From assembly GCA_965279095.1 (NCBI GenBank), contig CBDIHH010000004.1, forward strand, positions 429,393-493,392: a stretch of DNA of 64,000 nt, written 5' to 3'. The position numbers and the translations under genes were made by a program. Each line of letters begins with the position of its first letter. Positions within the stretch are counted from its first letter, which is position 1. The notes below the pieces were generated by a model. The model was not told where the DNA came from and ran no database searches. It saw only the letters and a list, made by a program, of their open reading frames with translations. This DNA is from CBDIHH01 sp965279095 (GTDB taxonomy: Bacteria; Pseudomonadota; Alphaproteobacteria; Caulobacterales; Caulobacteraceae). Of the stretch, positions 24,442-33,190 are shown piece after piece.

Positions 24442-26952
24442 TTATGTTCGTGCGGTCTCGACGTGGTTGATCCGCGTCGTGTAGTTCGAGAGCGTGCCTG
24501 AGACCTTGTGATAGTCGCCTCCCACAAGAGCGACCGGAACAGTCACATCAAGGAAGTTACGGGTTGCGCTGCCTTGGACGCCGATAGCATATGCCGTCGC
24601 TGGACTTGACTCGTCCTTGACGCTACACGCCACCATGTGGATATAGCTAGCACTATCGCTGAAGCTTAGTGTCTTCAGGACGATGGCGTCCTTAGCCCAA
24701 TATTTCCGGCGGGGCTGGTCCGGACCTTGTGTCCAGCAGCAGGCGACGAAGCGCAGCCTTTTGCCAGAAATCCGGATGCTTTCACCGAAGGCGTCCTGCG
24801 TATCGCAGGCGACAAACTCGCAGTCAGCCGCCTCGATATACATATCCTCGCCGCCGAAGTAGTTCGTCCAAGGCTGATTGTTTGGAGCGTTGGTTGTGGC
24901 GATGGCGTTGGCGGCGCCGGTGGTGGTCCAGTAGGTGGGCGAGGATGCCGGAGGCTGATTGGTGTTGGCGACCAAGCAGACGTAGTCCGTGCCTCCGGTG
25001 TAGATGCCTTGGGTGTCACGGGTCCCGCCGACATTGACGCGGGCGCCGATGGCGTAGGTGCGGGTCGAATTCCAGAGCCGAGCGTGGAACGGGGGAAGGT
25101 AGCGACCGCCCCTGAGTTTGGTGACGGCGACGCCACCGCCTCCAGTCACGTCCTTGAAGGTGACGCCTGAAGCGGTGTCGTTGGCGACCGAGATGTCATT
25201 GCCAGCGGCGCCAGGAAGGCGCGCGGACAAGGTGATCTCGTCTCCCGAGGAGGTTGCCGAGCAATAGAACAGCGTGGAGTAGAGGTTGATCCGATCCGCT
25301 ACGTTGACCGCCGTAGCGGTGGCATCGGCTCCAAGCTGGACCTGTCCCGAGCCAGAGGGCGTGCCCGAAACGAACTTGAGTGTCTTGCCTCGGATCAAGA
25401 CTTGCTGGTTGGCGGTCGGTTGACCGTTCAGCTTCATCACACAGGTGGCGGTGACCAGACCTGAGCTAGGGTGAGTACCCCCCACCATGGTGTAAGGCGC
25501 GCTGGTGTCGTCAGCCCCGCCCGAGGTCCAAGCCGCTGTAACGCTCGCGATATCTGTGACCCCGCCGACATAGGCGTCTTCTCTGAGATACCGTTCGGTA
25601 GTCGAGAGGGTGGTCACCTGATCGGATGAGGCTGTCGAGCCGTAGGCATAGAGCGGTATGGTGTCGTCCCAGGGAAGGGTGAGTTCACCGAGCACGTCCA
25701 ATCGGAACGCTTCAGCGACCGCGTTGGTGATGAGGAATGACTTCGAGATATTCCGTCCGGAATACCAGGACTTGATGTTGACGAAGCGGTTATCCCTGCT
25801 CTTCTCGCGGAGGACCACGAGACCACGGCAGCCGGAGTTACCGATGTGGATGTCGCTATAGTTGGCGTCGTATTGATTGACGACGAAGCCATTCATCGAG
25901 CAAGAGATGATGGCAATCTTGGAATACTTGCATTCGCCGCGACCACGTACGACCACGCCATTGCCGGTCATATTGGCGACACGGCAGTTCTCAAGCGTCA
26001 GATACGCATCGACTGCTGTGATGTCGGAGTCGTCCGAGATCGCGCCAGCGGTGACTGACTCGTTGAGGTAAATCCCGCCGACACGTCGTGAGGTGTCCAG
26101 GGAATAATCGACGTTGTAGCCAGGGAAGTTGGTTCGAACACCATCGATCAGGACGTTCCGAATCCAAATCTTGGAGCCGGTGTATCGATAGGTGGAATGC
26201 TCTGTGAGGCTGGCGGGTATCTCTGAGGTGATCGCCGCTGGCGAAGCTTCAAGCTGAAGGTATAGGTCTCCGTCGAAACGCCACGAAGCAGGCGCATAAC
26301 GTGGATCGACATTCAGATTGGTATTGATGAGGGAGGTGTATTTTCCGCCCTTGTAGATGCATCGGTCACCCAGGTTGAAGGTGATCGTCGCTTTCCAATC
26401 GGTGTACCAAGGGATGTCGCGCTTATCGAGTTCGAAGACGTAGCCTTCGAGGTCGGGCGTCCAGTAGGTGGTGTTAGTTGGTAGGTTTCCGGAGGACGAT
26501 GACGCGCCGATGTAGACGTAGTTCTTGCCGCCGTAGCTGACCTTGGAACCCATCGCATAGGTGGTTCCGCCTGCATAAGCGGCGTAGGTGCCCAGGGGGG
26601 AACTGAAGGTGGTGGTCGGCTGGAATGTAGCTCCAGCGAAGTCATAGGTGGTGTCGTGTTGGAGAAAGAGCGGTTGCCCGACCTTCCATTTGCCCCCATC
26701 GGTGCGGGGGGACATCTGGCAGAACTTTCCCTGGCAAAGGTCGAGGAAGGCTTGGATGGCAGCAGCGTCATCCGCTGTGTGGATCACGCCGTAGCTGATG
26801 AGGGAGCCTGAGGGATCGAGGACCGGAGCAGTGGACGAACCGGTGTCGGGCGTGGGAGAGATGGTGCAGTAGTCGTAAATCGAGGGGGTGCCATTACTGC
26901 GGTTAAGCAGATGGAAGTCGGAGTTGCCGACAGCAGCAGATGATCTGGGCAT
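24442..26952 (-). CDS. Tailspike / adhesin with beta-helix
   Basis: The product is 836 residues. From about residue 60 it has the DDAAAIQAFLDLC opening common to pectate-lyase-fold tailspikes. It continues with long stretches of short beta repeats (about 270-450, with ENCRVANMTGNGVVVRGRGE) that fit a right-handed beta-helix. Two carbohydrate-binding-like inserts, near 120-165 and 620-690, share YAxGxxVxxGG...Y and end in YW. No catalytic residues could be assigned. It begins 3 bases after the previous stop. A second receptor-binding protein in addition to the gp17-like fibre suggests dual host recognition. Its place between scaffold and capsid is unusual. Confidence 0.8.
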   Translation of the reverse strand: MPRSSAAVGNSDFHLLNRSNGTPSIYDYCTISPTPDTGSSTAPVLDPSGSLISYGVIHTADDAAAIQAFLDLCQGKFCQMSPRTDGGKWKVGQPLFLQHDTTYDFAGATFQPTTTFSSPLGTYAAYAGGTTYAMGSKVSYGGKNYVYIGASSSSGNLPTNTTYWTPDLEGYVFELDKRDIPWYTDWKATITFNLGDRCIYKGGKYTSLINTNLNVDPRYAPASWRFDGDLYLQLEASPAAITSEIPASLTEHSTYRYTGSKIWIRNVLIDGVRTNFPGYNVDYSLDTSRRVGGIYLNESVTAGAISDDSDITAVDAYLTLENCRVANMTGNGVVVRGRGECKYSKIAIISCSMNGFVVNQYDANYSDIHIGNSGCRGLVVLREKSRDNRFVNIKSWYSGRNISKSFLITNAVAEAFRLDVLGELTLPWDDTIPLYAYGSTASSDQVTTLSTTERYLREDAYVGGVTDIASVTAAWTSGGADDTSAPYTMVGGTHPSSGLVTATCVMKLNGQPTANQQVLIRGKTLKFVSGTPSGSGQVQLGADATATAVNVADRINLYSTLFYCSATSSGDEITLSARLPGAAGNDISVANDTASGVTFKDVTGGGGVAVTKLRGGRYLPPFHARLWNSTRTYAIGARVNVGGTRDTQGIYTGGTDYVCLVANTNQPPASSPTYWTTTGAANAIATTNAPNNQPWTNYFGGEDMYIEAADCEFVACDTQDAFGESIRISGKRLRFVACCWTQGPDQPRRKYWAKDAIVLKTLSFSDSASYIHMVACSVKDESSPATAYAIGVQGSATRNFLDVTVPVALVGGDYHKVSGTLSNYTTRINHVETART

Positions 26953-26955
26953 GGG

Positions 26956-27732
26956 TCAAAGCTCCCATGCCGTCACGGCTTTATTGCCGGAGCCGCCGTG
27001 TATTACTGAGCACGCATCGGTCGGGCAGCCCCAGACCGGAGTCTCGTATGTGCCGCCAGACAGAACCTTGATGTTGCCTGAGCCAGCCGCAGCGGTGGCG
27101 GTGGCGCCGAAGTTGATCCAGCAGTCCGTGTCGGAGTCGTTGTAGATCGCCAGACCGAGGCGCGTAGCGTTGGCGGCAGCAAGCACCTGAGCCGTGGTGG
27201 TGACGGAGATACTGCGATCCGTGCGAGCCTTTGCCCCACCACGTGCGAGGACCACACCAGCCGGGAGGGGCTGAACGTTCAGAATTGGAACGACGACAGC
27301 CGAACCGCTCGTCCACGCTGTGACCAGGAGACGGGCGTAGCGTCCGCCTAGGTTTGTGACGACCTGACCGTTCGCGGTGATCGAGGAGAGACCTGGAGCC
27401 GTCCCGAAGGTATCGACCTTGAAGACAAGCGCATCGATCCAGCCGGAACTGGGCTTGTTCGAGAATTGAACCTTGATCGTGCCCGACCATGTCCCCGTGA
27501 TCGATAGGGACATATTCGCGTAGGCAGTCGCGTCGATGACGACGGACTGAGCATCGGCGTTGAAGGTGATCTCGCCACCAACGACGGCGGCGCCTGATGC
27601 TGTGGCGTTAGACCCGATGCCCACGCCTGACGGATAGGTGTCAAGTGTGGTGACATGTAGTGGGTTTGTGACGGAGTTATATTCGCCGTCTGAATCGATA
27701 ATCTGGACTCGATTGTTATAGAGGTCTGCCAT
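26956..27732 (-). CDS. Virion accessory protein with duplicated tag
   Basis: The product is 258 residues, opening MADLYNNRVQIIDSDGEYNS. It is beta-rich throughout: middle region SLSITGTWSGTIKVQFSNKP, C-terminal module VTTTAQVLAAANATRLGLAI followed by NDSDTDCWINFG. The N-terminal tag and C-terminal module are shared with the smaller protein at 24017-24391. It follows the scaffold gene by about 20 bases and precedes the tailspike by 3, suggesting that it anchors or assists that tailspike. No enzymatic motif is visible. Family unknown. Confidence 0.7.
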   Translation of the reverse strand: MADLYNNRVQIIDSDGEYNSVTNPLHVTTLDTYPSGVGIGSNATASGAAVVGGEITFNADAQSVVIDATAYANMSLSITGTWSGTIKVQFSNKPSSGWIDALVFKVDTFGTAPGLSSITANGQVVTNLGGRYARLLVTAWTSGSAVVVPILNVQPLPAGVVLARGGAKARTDRSISVTTTAQVLAAANATRLGLAIYNDSDTDCWINFGATATAAAGSGNIKVLSGGTYETPVWGCPTDACSVIHGGSGNKAVTAWEL

Positions 27733-27752
27733 TCATCGGTCATCACTTATGT

Positions 27753-28559
27753 TTAGAATATGTTTGAGTTCTCCAGCATCCGCTCGACCTGATCGCGATA
27801 AGCTTTGCTAGTTTGATAGCGAGGGTCTGACATCGCCCTCATCATTTCGGCGGTGTCGTTGAAGACCTCTGGGGTTGATCCAGACACGCTGCCTTGGAGG
27901 TGCTTCGGCGCCTTGCCGTTTGCCGCTTCGAACTTGGACTGGATACCAGCCAAGGCGAGTTTGATGGTGGGGGCGTCGGCTGTATCGGTGAGGCGATTGA
28001 AGCTATCGACTTCAGCCTTGGGCAGGTTGTTCGCCGCCCATTGGGAGATTTGATCGAACCGATCCTTCCCGCCGATCTCAGCGAATATCTCGGCTTGGAA
28101 CTGCGCGGCTAAAGCCTGTTGCCCAGCCATGTAGCGGTCAGCCATGGCGCGAGGGATGCCTTTGGCTTGAAGCTTGGCGTAGGCGTCATCGGAGAGCGTG
28201 CCCTTCTCGATGTACTCGGCTTCGAATTCGCCAAAGTCGAGACCCGCGTCGGCGAGGATTTCCTTGGCTTGGTCGGTTGCCTCGGTGGAGACCTCGTCAG
28301 GCTTGGCGGTTTCAGGCGATGCCTCTTCGGTCGCTTCAGGCTTCTTGCTGTGCAGATGGCGTTCTAGGTCGGCATACGCCTTCGCCATATCCTCGGGAGA
28401 TTTGAACTTCTCGGGGAGCCAAGCAGGGCGGTCGTCTTTGGGTTCTTGCGGTTGCTCGGTTGCGGTTTCTGCACCGTCAACAAGAGCGATCATCGCTTCG
28501 TCATGCCCCTCGGGGGCTTCGTTTTCTATATGGATAGACCCAGTGTTGTATTCTGCCAT
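27753..28559 (-). CDS. Capsid assembly scaffold protein (gp9-like)
   Basis: The product is 268 residues, acidic, helical and low in aromatic residues, as expected of a scaffold. Typical segments are DDRPAWLPEKFKSPEDMAKA near residue 40 and AYADLERHL, which recur in T7-group scaffolds. It directs procapsid assembly and leaves before DNA packaging. The start lies 9 bases after the portal stop, with AAGGA in between. In T7 the next gene is the capsid; here accessory genes intervene. Confidence 0.9.
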   Translation of the reverse strand: MAEYNTGSIHIENEAPEGHDEAMIALVDGAETATEQPQEPKDDRPAWLPEKFKSPEDMAKAYADLERHLHSKKPEATEEASPETAKPDEVSTEATDQAKEILADAGLDFGEFEAEYIEKGTLSDDAYAKLQAKGIPRAMADRYMAGQQALAAQFQAEIFAEIGGKDRFDQISQWAANNLPKAEVDSFNRLTDTADAPTIKLALAGIQSKFEAANGKAPKHLQGSVSGSTPEVFNDTAEMMRAMSDPRYQTSKAYRDQVERMLENSNIF

Positions 28560-28568
28560 ATGTCCTTA

Positions 28569-30131
28569 TTATTGGGGCGGAGTGCCCGGCTTCATTTGAT
28601 CGCGGGCGATGTCCATGCCCTTGCCCGCCACTTGCGGACCCATTTGTTGCATCATCGCCGCCATCTGCTGCTGTTGCTGCTGAGCGGCGACTTCCTCATC
28701 GCTGCGGATCAAGCCCTTAGGGTCGATGCCGAGTGAGGTCGCCACGCGGGCGATGTAGTCTGAGACGTTGAGGTAGGTGTTCAGCGTCTCTGCGCCCAAG
28801 GGCGCGATAACCCCAAACATGGAGGTTAGACGGTTGAGGTCATGACCACGCCCAAGGGCTTCAAGCCCCGTGGTGATGGCTGGACGCACCGTGCCCTTGG
28901 GGAGCACCGGCAGCTTTCCTTGCCGCTCCAGTTGGTACATGAGGCGGTGGACGAGAGGCAGTTGGAACTCCTGTGACAGGAGTGAATAGACGCCGCCCAG
29001 TGCGTCCTCCAACTCGCTCGCCATGTAGCGAACCTCTTCCGCCGTGACCCGTTCGCCGGAGCGTTGGATCGCGGTCTGCAAGAGGAAGGCGAACGAGAGC
29101 CGTTGCTCGATTTCCTTGGCGGAAGCCTGCGCCACGGACAGATCGGCATGCTTGCCGACCTGGACGCAGGATACGTCGTTGGCGTCACCCGCTCGGATCG
29201 CTCCGTTGGGAGCCTCGGCAAGGGTCTTCTGGTTGGTCATGCCGTTGGTCTTCACCAGAAACAGCACCTTGGCTGAAGCCGCCGACCCTTCCAGGATGGC
29301 TTGGCTCAGACCCTCGATAGAGCGAAGGTCGCCGATGTAATCCTCGATGTAGGAGCGTCCGTAATCCTCGCCGTCCACTGCGGTGAAACGCAGGGCGATG
29401 TAGGGGGACTTGTCGATGGGATAGGTGCCCTGGGAGTCAGGGACGATCTTCCCTGCCACCTCTTGATAGGTCTGCCATTTCCCCTCAGCGCGATAGGTGC
29501 GGGTGAAGAGGCTGACCGTCTTCTCGCTGACGCCGTTGTGAGCTTCATCCCCATCGGCATCCTCAATCGCTTCCCTGATCTGGTCAGGGAGGGCATCGAT
29601 GGCGATGTCTTCCTTCGTGATGATTTCCAGCACGTTGCCGGATGGGTCACGCCGACACACATACCGGTCGAGGCGGAACACCCGCATGCCGCCCTCGTCG
29701 GGGAGGTATGCCAGGACGTTGCCTGCCACGATCAATTGCTTGAAGACCTCGGAGGCTTTGGCGCGGATGGTGGACGTGTCCACCTCGTGCATGACGGTGC
29801 GCTCGATACCGGCTAGAGCCTCTTCGATTTTCGACTTGAGGTTTGGATCGCCTGTTAGCTCTTCCGACGTTTGGTCGGTGATCGGCAGGCGGAAGAATGG
29901 TGCAGATGGCGGAAGCAGACTCAAGGAGAGCTTTGCCGCCAAGTGGTTCACGCCGCGAGACCCGATGGACTGGTAGGGCGTTGGCATGACGGTGCTGGAA
30001 TTGGAGCCGTCGAGAGGAACAAGCCACGGGATGGTTAGCTTCGCCGCGTCTCTAGCGCGGTCTAGATAAACGCGCCGATTTTGTTCAAGTGCCGTATACC
30101 GCCCCTGTGCTGTGACAGGCGTGCTATTCAT
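28569..30131 (-). CDS. Head-tail connector / portal protein (gp8-like)
   Basis: The product is 520 residues, near T7 gp8 (536). Characteristic segments are LEQNRRVYLDRARDAAKLTI, TPYQSIGSRGVNHLAAKLSL and YGRSYIEDYIGDLRSIEGLS. It forms the dodecameric vertex through which DNA is packaged and to which the tail attaches. The C-terminus is glutamine/methionine-rich (AAQQQQQQMAAMMQQMGPQ). An AAAGGAAT ribosome binding site precedes the start. It follows a gp7.3-like gene and leads the morphogenesis genes. Confidence 0.93.
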   Translation of the reverse strand: MNSTPVTAQGRYTALEQNRRVYLDRARDAAKLTIPWLVPLDGSNSSTVMPTPYQSIGSRGVNHLAAKLSLSLLPPSAPFFRLPITDQTSEELTGDPNLKSKIEEALAGIERTVMHEVDTSTIRAKASEVFKQLIVAGNVLAYLPDEGGMRVFRLDRYVCRRDPSGNVLEIITKEDIAIDALPDQIREAIEDADGDEAHNGVSEKTVSLFTRTYRAEGKWQTYQEVAGKIVPDSQGTYPIDKSPYIALRFTAVDGEDYGRSYIEDYIGDLRSIEGLSQAILEGSAASAKVLFLVKTNGMTNQKTLAEAPNGAIRAGDANDVSCVQVGKHADLSVAQASAKEIEQRLSFAFLLQTAIQRSGERVTAEEVRYMASELEDALGGVYSLLSQEFQLPLVHRLMYQLERQGKLPVLPKGTVRPAITTGLEALGRGHDLNRLTSMFGVIAPLGAETLNTYLNVSDYIARVATSLGIDPKGLIRSDEEVAAQQQQQQMAAMMQQMGPQVAGKGMDIARDQMKPGTPPQ

Positions 30132-30140
30132 TCATTCCTT

Positions 30141-30347
30141 TTATTGCGGGATGTTGATCCCAGATGCTTGGGTCGGTGGTTTCATTTCGATCTTCAAACC
30201 GGCACGTCCGCGACGCTTGCCGCGCAGCAGGTTCGATGCGTTATCAGCCGTGTCAGCGGTGACCAGTCTGTCAGCGACCGGTTGCGGCGGGGGCGTAGGG
30301 ATGGGCGCGGGTTGTGGCGACGCGATCTTAGGGCGTGGTGGGCACAT
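30141..30347 (-). CDS. gp7.3-like small virion/assembly protein
   Basis: The product is 68 residues: a proline-rich N-terminal half and a basic C-terminal half. The end (NLLRGKRRGRAGLKIEMKPP, then SGINIPQ) resembles the conserved tail of T7 gp7.3 and its relatives, which end in a basic RAG/RxSLxI stretch and GGINI. gp7.3 is a tail protein needed for host adsorption and lies directly upstream of the portal in T7, as here. It overlaps the previous gene by 20 bases. Confidence 0.65.
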   Translation of the reverse strand: MCPPRPKIASPQPAPIPTPPPQPVADRLVTADTADNASNLLRGKRRGRAGLKIEMKPPTQASGINIPQ

Positions 30348-30513
30348 CTTCTGCCTCCTGGAGTTCTAGTTTAACGAGTAGGTGCCGAACAACGGCACGC
30401 TTACCCGCCTCATACATGATCTGAGCGAAGGACTGCTCGGGTTCAGGCGAGTGTTCTGGGAATAGTTTGTCGAGATATTCGACTATCGTCCGGTCAAGTG
30501 CTGGTGTTTCCAT
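30328..30513 (-). CDS. Small hypothetical phage protein
   Basis: Sixty-one residues, acidic N-terminal part (MDKLF-like YLDKLFPEHSPEPEQSFAQI) and a helical C-terminal part (GKRAVVRHLLVKLELQEAED). The ribosome binding site AGGAA lies 5-6 bases before the ATG and belongs to a 16-bp repeat. It is the only other gene between the RNA polymerase and the portal apart from the gp7.3-like one. No family recognised. Confidence 0.65.
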   Translation of the reverse strand: METPALDRTIVEYLDKLFPEHSPEPEQSFAQIMYEAGKRAVVRHLLVKLELQEAEDVPTTP

Positions 30514-30518
30514 TGGGA

Positions 30519-30555
30519 ATTCCTATTTAGTGCCTCATGTTTCAGGTATGGCAAC
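30519..30555 (-). promoter_or_regulatory. Candidate promoter/processing site after RNA polymerase
   Basis: In minus sense, GTTGCCATACCTGAA (30555-30541) touches the polymerase stop codon and is followed by GGCACTAAATAGGAAT (30534-30519). The first recurs around ardC, the second after the large terminase. It is well placed to start the structural operon under the phage polymerase. Confidence 0.55.
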
Positions 30556-33026
30556 TATGCGAAGAAGTAGAGACTGTCGCGGACCTCATCGAGTACGAGG
30601 CTGCGGCGGGCTGGGGGAGGGGGAAGGTCAATGCCGTAGGTTGCCTTGATCTCGTCGCGCAGATTGTCGAGAACATCGTAGCTCTCATAGAGACGGATGA
30701 ATTCGTCCCGCAGGATGAATGAGAGACGCGCCGTGTTGGCGGCATGGGTTGCGAAGCTGTCGTGGATCATGGCGAAGCTCGCCATTCCCTCGTGTGCCGA
30801 CTGCGCCACGGTGTGAGCCATGTGGCAGCTATCCATGGAGTGAACGAAGTTTGGCGAACAGGCTGCCGTCATCCTGCCACGATGGATGCGGGTAGTTTCA
30901 GTCTTCAGTTTCAGGCGGGTGCGGCGTCCTGGCGTGGACAGGTTGATCAGCAGCACGTCTTCCTTGAAGTAGTTGTTCCTCACCAGCATTCCGCACGGGT
31001 TGGTCCACTGGATCGGGAGGTTCAGTTTGGCGACCTCATCGCTGGCTAGCTGGAGCCATGCCATGACCTCGCGGGCGCCGATCACGACCTCGCCGACCTC
31101 ACTCCAGATGATGCGCCCGAGATAGATCGCTCCCTGCCAGCCGTCGTGCCCGAAGGCGATGGGGGCGCCGTTGTCGGAATCCTTGAGCGGTCTGACGGTG
31201 TCCTCGAACACCTGTTGGATGAAGCCGTAGGGGGTCGCTCCATAGCCCAGCGTCATGACGGGGCGTTTGACCGACTTCCTATCGATGTAAGGCAACCACG
31301 CCTCGGCAACCGCGCTGCCTGCGTCGGCATGCTCTTTGACCTTAGCCGCGACGACCTTGGCGACCTCGGCGTAGATGTCCGCCGGTTCCTCGCTGGGGGT
31401 CAGGTTGGTTGCGCCGCCCCCGACCTCGTCTCTGAGGATGGCGGATAGGTGCTGGAGACCGTTGCAGGAGCCGTCCAAGCCGATGGGGAGACGAGAGACA
31501 AAGCCGTATCCCTCGCGTTGGAAGCCTGCCCACTCAAAACAGAAGGCGAGGAATGCGAACGGAGCGTCGGCTTCGGTCCACCATAGATTTGAGTAGGGGT
31601 CATCGGCGGTCGCGAGGATGCGTGCGTCGTTGTCTGCAACCCACTTCAGCCGGTCATCAAAAGAGACCTTATCGACGCCGAAGGAGTTGGCGCCATGGAC
31701 GGCAAGCCATCCGGCGTCTTCCTCATCAGCGATGGGCAGACCGTTCGCGAACTGGAGCAGACCGCGACAATGGTCGGTGCCCTGAGGCTGAAGGAACAAG
31801 GGGACGTAGTAGAGCCGCCCTCTGAAATCGAGTTGGCAGGGGAAGTAGATTTCCGGCTCGTCCTTGAACCGCTCGGCGACCATGAGGATGCGGCTGAACT
31901 GGAGCCGCTTCATCACGAGACGATGGTTCGCCTCGTGAACTTGAGCCGCCTTGGACTTCCATGCCTGAAGGGCGTCGGTTTGATCCTGCGTGTAGAGCCG
32001 CTTGTCTGTGCCGAAGGGAGGGACGATGGCGGGGACGGGCGGGAGGCTGTGATCCTCGGCAGGGGGCACGTCCGCCAGATCAAGGTTCTGGTAGAAGACG
32101 TGCTTCATCACTTCATAAACCTGAACATTCACCGCCCAAGCCGTTTCCTGGACGGCGTTGATGGCGGCGAAGATCGTCGGCTGACGTTGGGGGCTGAGGT
32201 CGGCGAGAACGTCCTTGTCATAGGTCTTGACCATCCGAAGCGGTCTGACCCGATCCGTCCAGTAGCCGCCGCCAAAGGCGCCCTCCCAAGGGCGGGGCGG
32301 GATAACTGTCGGGAGGTAGAGCGGGAGGAGCGTGGATAGTCGTGAGTGCTCCTCGTTGACCCACTGCAAGGCGTCCGCCGTCATCTCCAGGTAGAGGGGC
32401 TTCGTCTTCCGACCGTGGTTGTGTTGGACGTATTTGAACAGACCGGTGGCGCGTACCGTGATGTCGATCAGGTGGTGACCGAGGGCGACCTTGTCCGTGA
32501 CGGACCAGTCCGTCCATTGGAAGTTGGACGTTCGACCAGCCACCAGCTTCATGCCGGTTCGGGTTCTGGCGGGTTCGGCGGCGTGCTCGCGGTAGTGACG
32601 CAGCCAGTTCATCCAGTTGCCGGTGTGCTCCTTCGCGTAACGTCGGAACATGACCTCGTCCTCGATGGTCTCACCGAGGCGTCGGGCGATGGTCTTGCTA
32701 GAGACCCCAAGGGCAAGTTGATCGAGGATCAGGCGCAGGGTCATGTGCGCTACGGCGTGGTGCTCCAGACCCTTGAGGTATGGAGCAACGGCGCCCTTGA
32801 TGGTGGCGCGACCACGCTCGGCTGAAGAGACCCACTCTGTGATCATCGCCGCGATGTCGTGGACGTAGTGATCGATCACTCGCCTTGAGGCTGGGGTGGT
32901 GGAGTCCTGGGTGTGTTCCCTGGCTCGCTCCAGCTTCCGGTGGAAGCGGTCTATGCCGGAGGAGCGCATCTCCTCTTCAAGCTCTGCCTGCCGTGCCCAA
33001 TCCTCATCCGTGATGCCGTCAATCAT
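30555..33026 (-). CDS. T7-like single-subunit DNA-directed RNA polymerase
   Basis: The product is 823 residues (T7 enzyme 883). All catalytic landmarks are visible: DGSCNGLQHLSAILRDEVGG holds the first catalytic Asp and motif TxxGR region equivalents, KSVKRPVMTLGYG the catalytic Lys and Tyr, and MIHDSF the second catalytic Asp. The C-terminus ends YFFA, like the FAFA foot of T7. The specificity-loop region (CGMLVRNNYFKEDVLLINLS) differs from T7, so its promoters should differ. The start ATG has GGGAGAG upstream. It is the first phage gene inside the attachment site and is followed at once by virion genes, with no DNA replication module between, which is unlike T7. Upstream lies a six-half-site operator array. 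Confidence 0.96.
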   Translation of the reverse strand: MIDGITDEDWARQAELEEEMRSSGIDRFHRKLERAREHTQDSTTPASRRVIDHYVHDIAAMITEWVSSAERGRATIKGAVAPYLKGLEHHAVAHMTLRLILDQLALGVSSKTIARRLGETIEDEVMFRRYAKEHTGNWMNWLRHYREHAAEPARTRTGMKLVAGRTSNFQWTDWSVTDKVALGHHLIDITVRATGLFKYVQHNHGRKTKPLYLEMTADALQWVNEEHSRLSTLLPLYLPTVIPPRPWEGAFGGGYWTDRVRPLRMVKTYDKDVLADLSPQRQPTIFAAINAVQETAWAVNVQVYEVMKHVFYQNLDLADVPPAEDHSLPPVPAIVPPFGTDKRLYTQDQTDALQAWKSKAAQVHEANHRLVMKRLQFSRILMVAERFKDEPEIYFPCQLDFRGRLYYVPLFLQPQGTDHCRGLLQFANGLPIADEEDAGWLAVHGANSFGVDKVSFDDRLKWVADNDARILATADDPYSNLWWTEADAPFAFLAFCFEWAGFQREGYGFVSRLPIGLDGSCNGLQHLSAILRDEVGGGATNLTPSEEPADIYAEVAKVVAAKVKEHADAGSAVAEAWLPYIDRKSVKRPVMTLGYGATPYGFIQQVFEDTVRPLKDSDNGAPIAFGHDGWQGAIYLGRIIWSEVGEVVIGAREVMAWLQLASDEVAKLNLPIQWTNPCGMLVRNNYFKEDVLLINLSTPGRRTRLKLKTETTRIHRGRMTAACSPNFVHSMDSCHMAHTVAQSAHEGMASFAMIHDSFATHAANTARLSFILRDEFIRLYESYDVLDNLRDEIKATYGIDLPPPPARRSLVLDEVRDSLYFFA

Positions 33027-33095
33027 GTCGCTCTCCCAAAGCTGTATTTAGCTGCGGGAGCCGGGTTGGCGGGCGTGACGGAGGAAGGTCTGAAG

Positions 33096-33190
33096 TGTGC
33101 CAGCGACTGTGCCAACAGTGTGCCGAGTGGCACATTGTGTATTAAGCCATCAAAGCATGCCGTCCCATCTGGCACAAAACGCTTGGCACG
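33096..33190 (-). promoter_or_regulatory. Operator array upstream of RNA polymerase
   Basis: Half-sites TGTGCCA at 33096-33102 and 33108-33114 and TGTGCCG at 33119-33125 are spaced 11-12 bases. The inverted copies are TGGCACA at 33128-33134 and 33170-33176 and TGGCACG at 33184-33190. The third and fourth form the dyad TGTGCC-GAGT-GGCACA. The array fills the gap between the polymerase start and the tRNA. It most likely binds a lysogeny repressor that silences the polymerase; no repressor gene is in the window. Confidence 0.7.
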
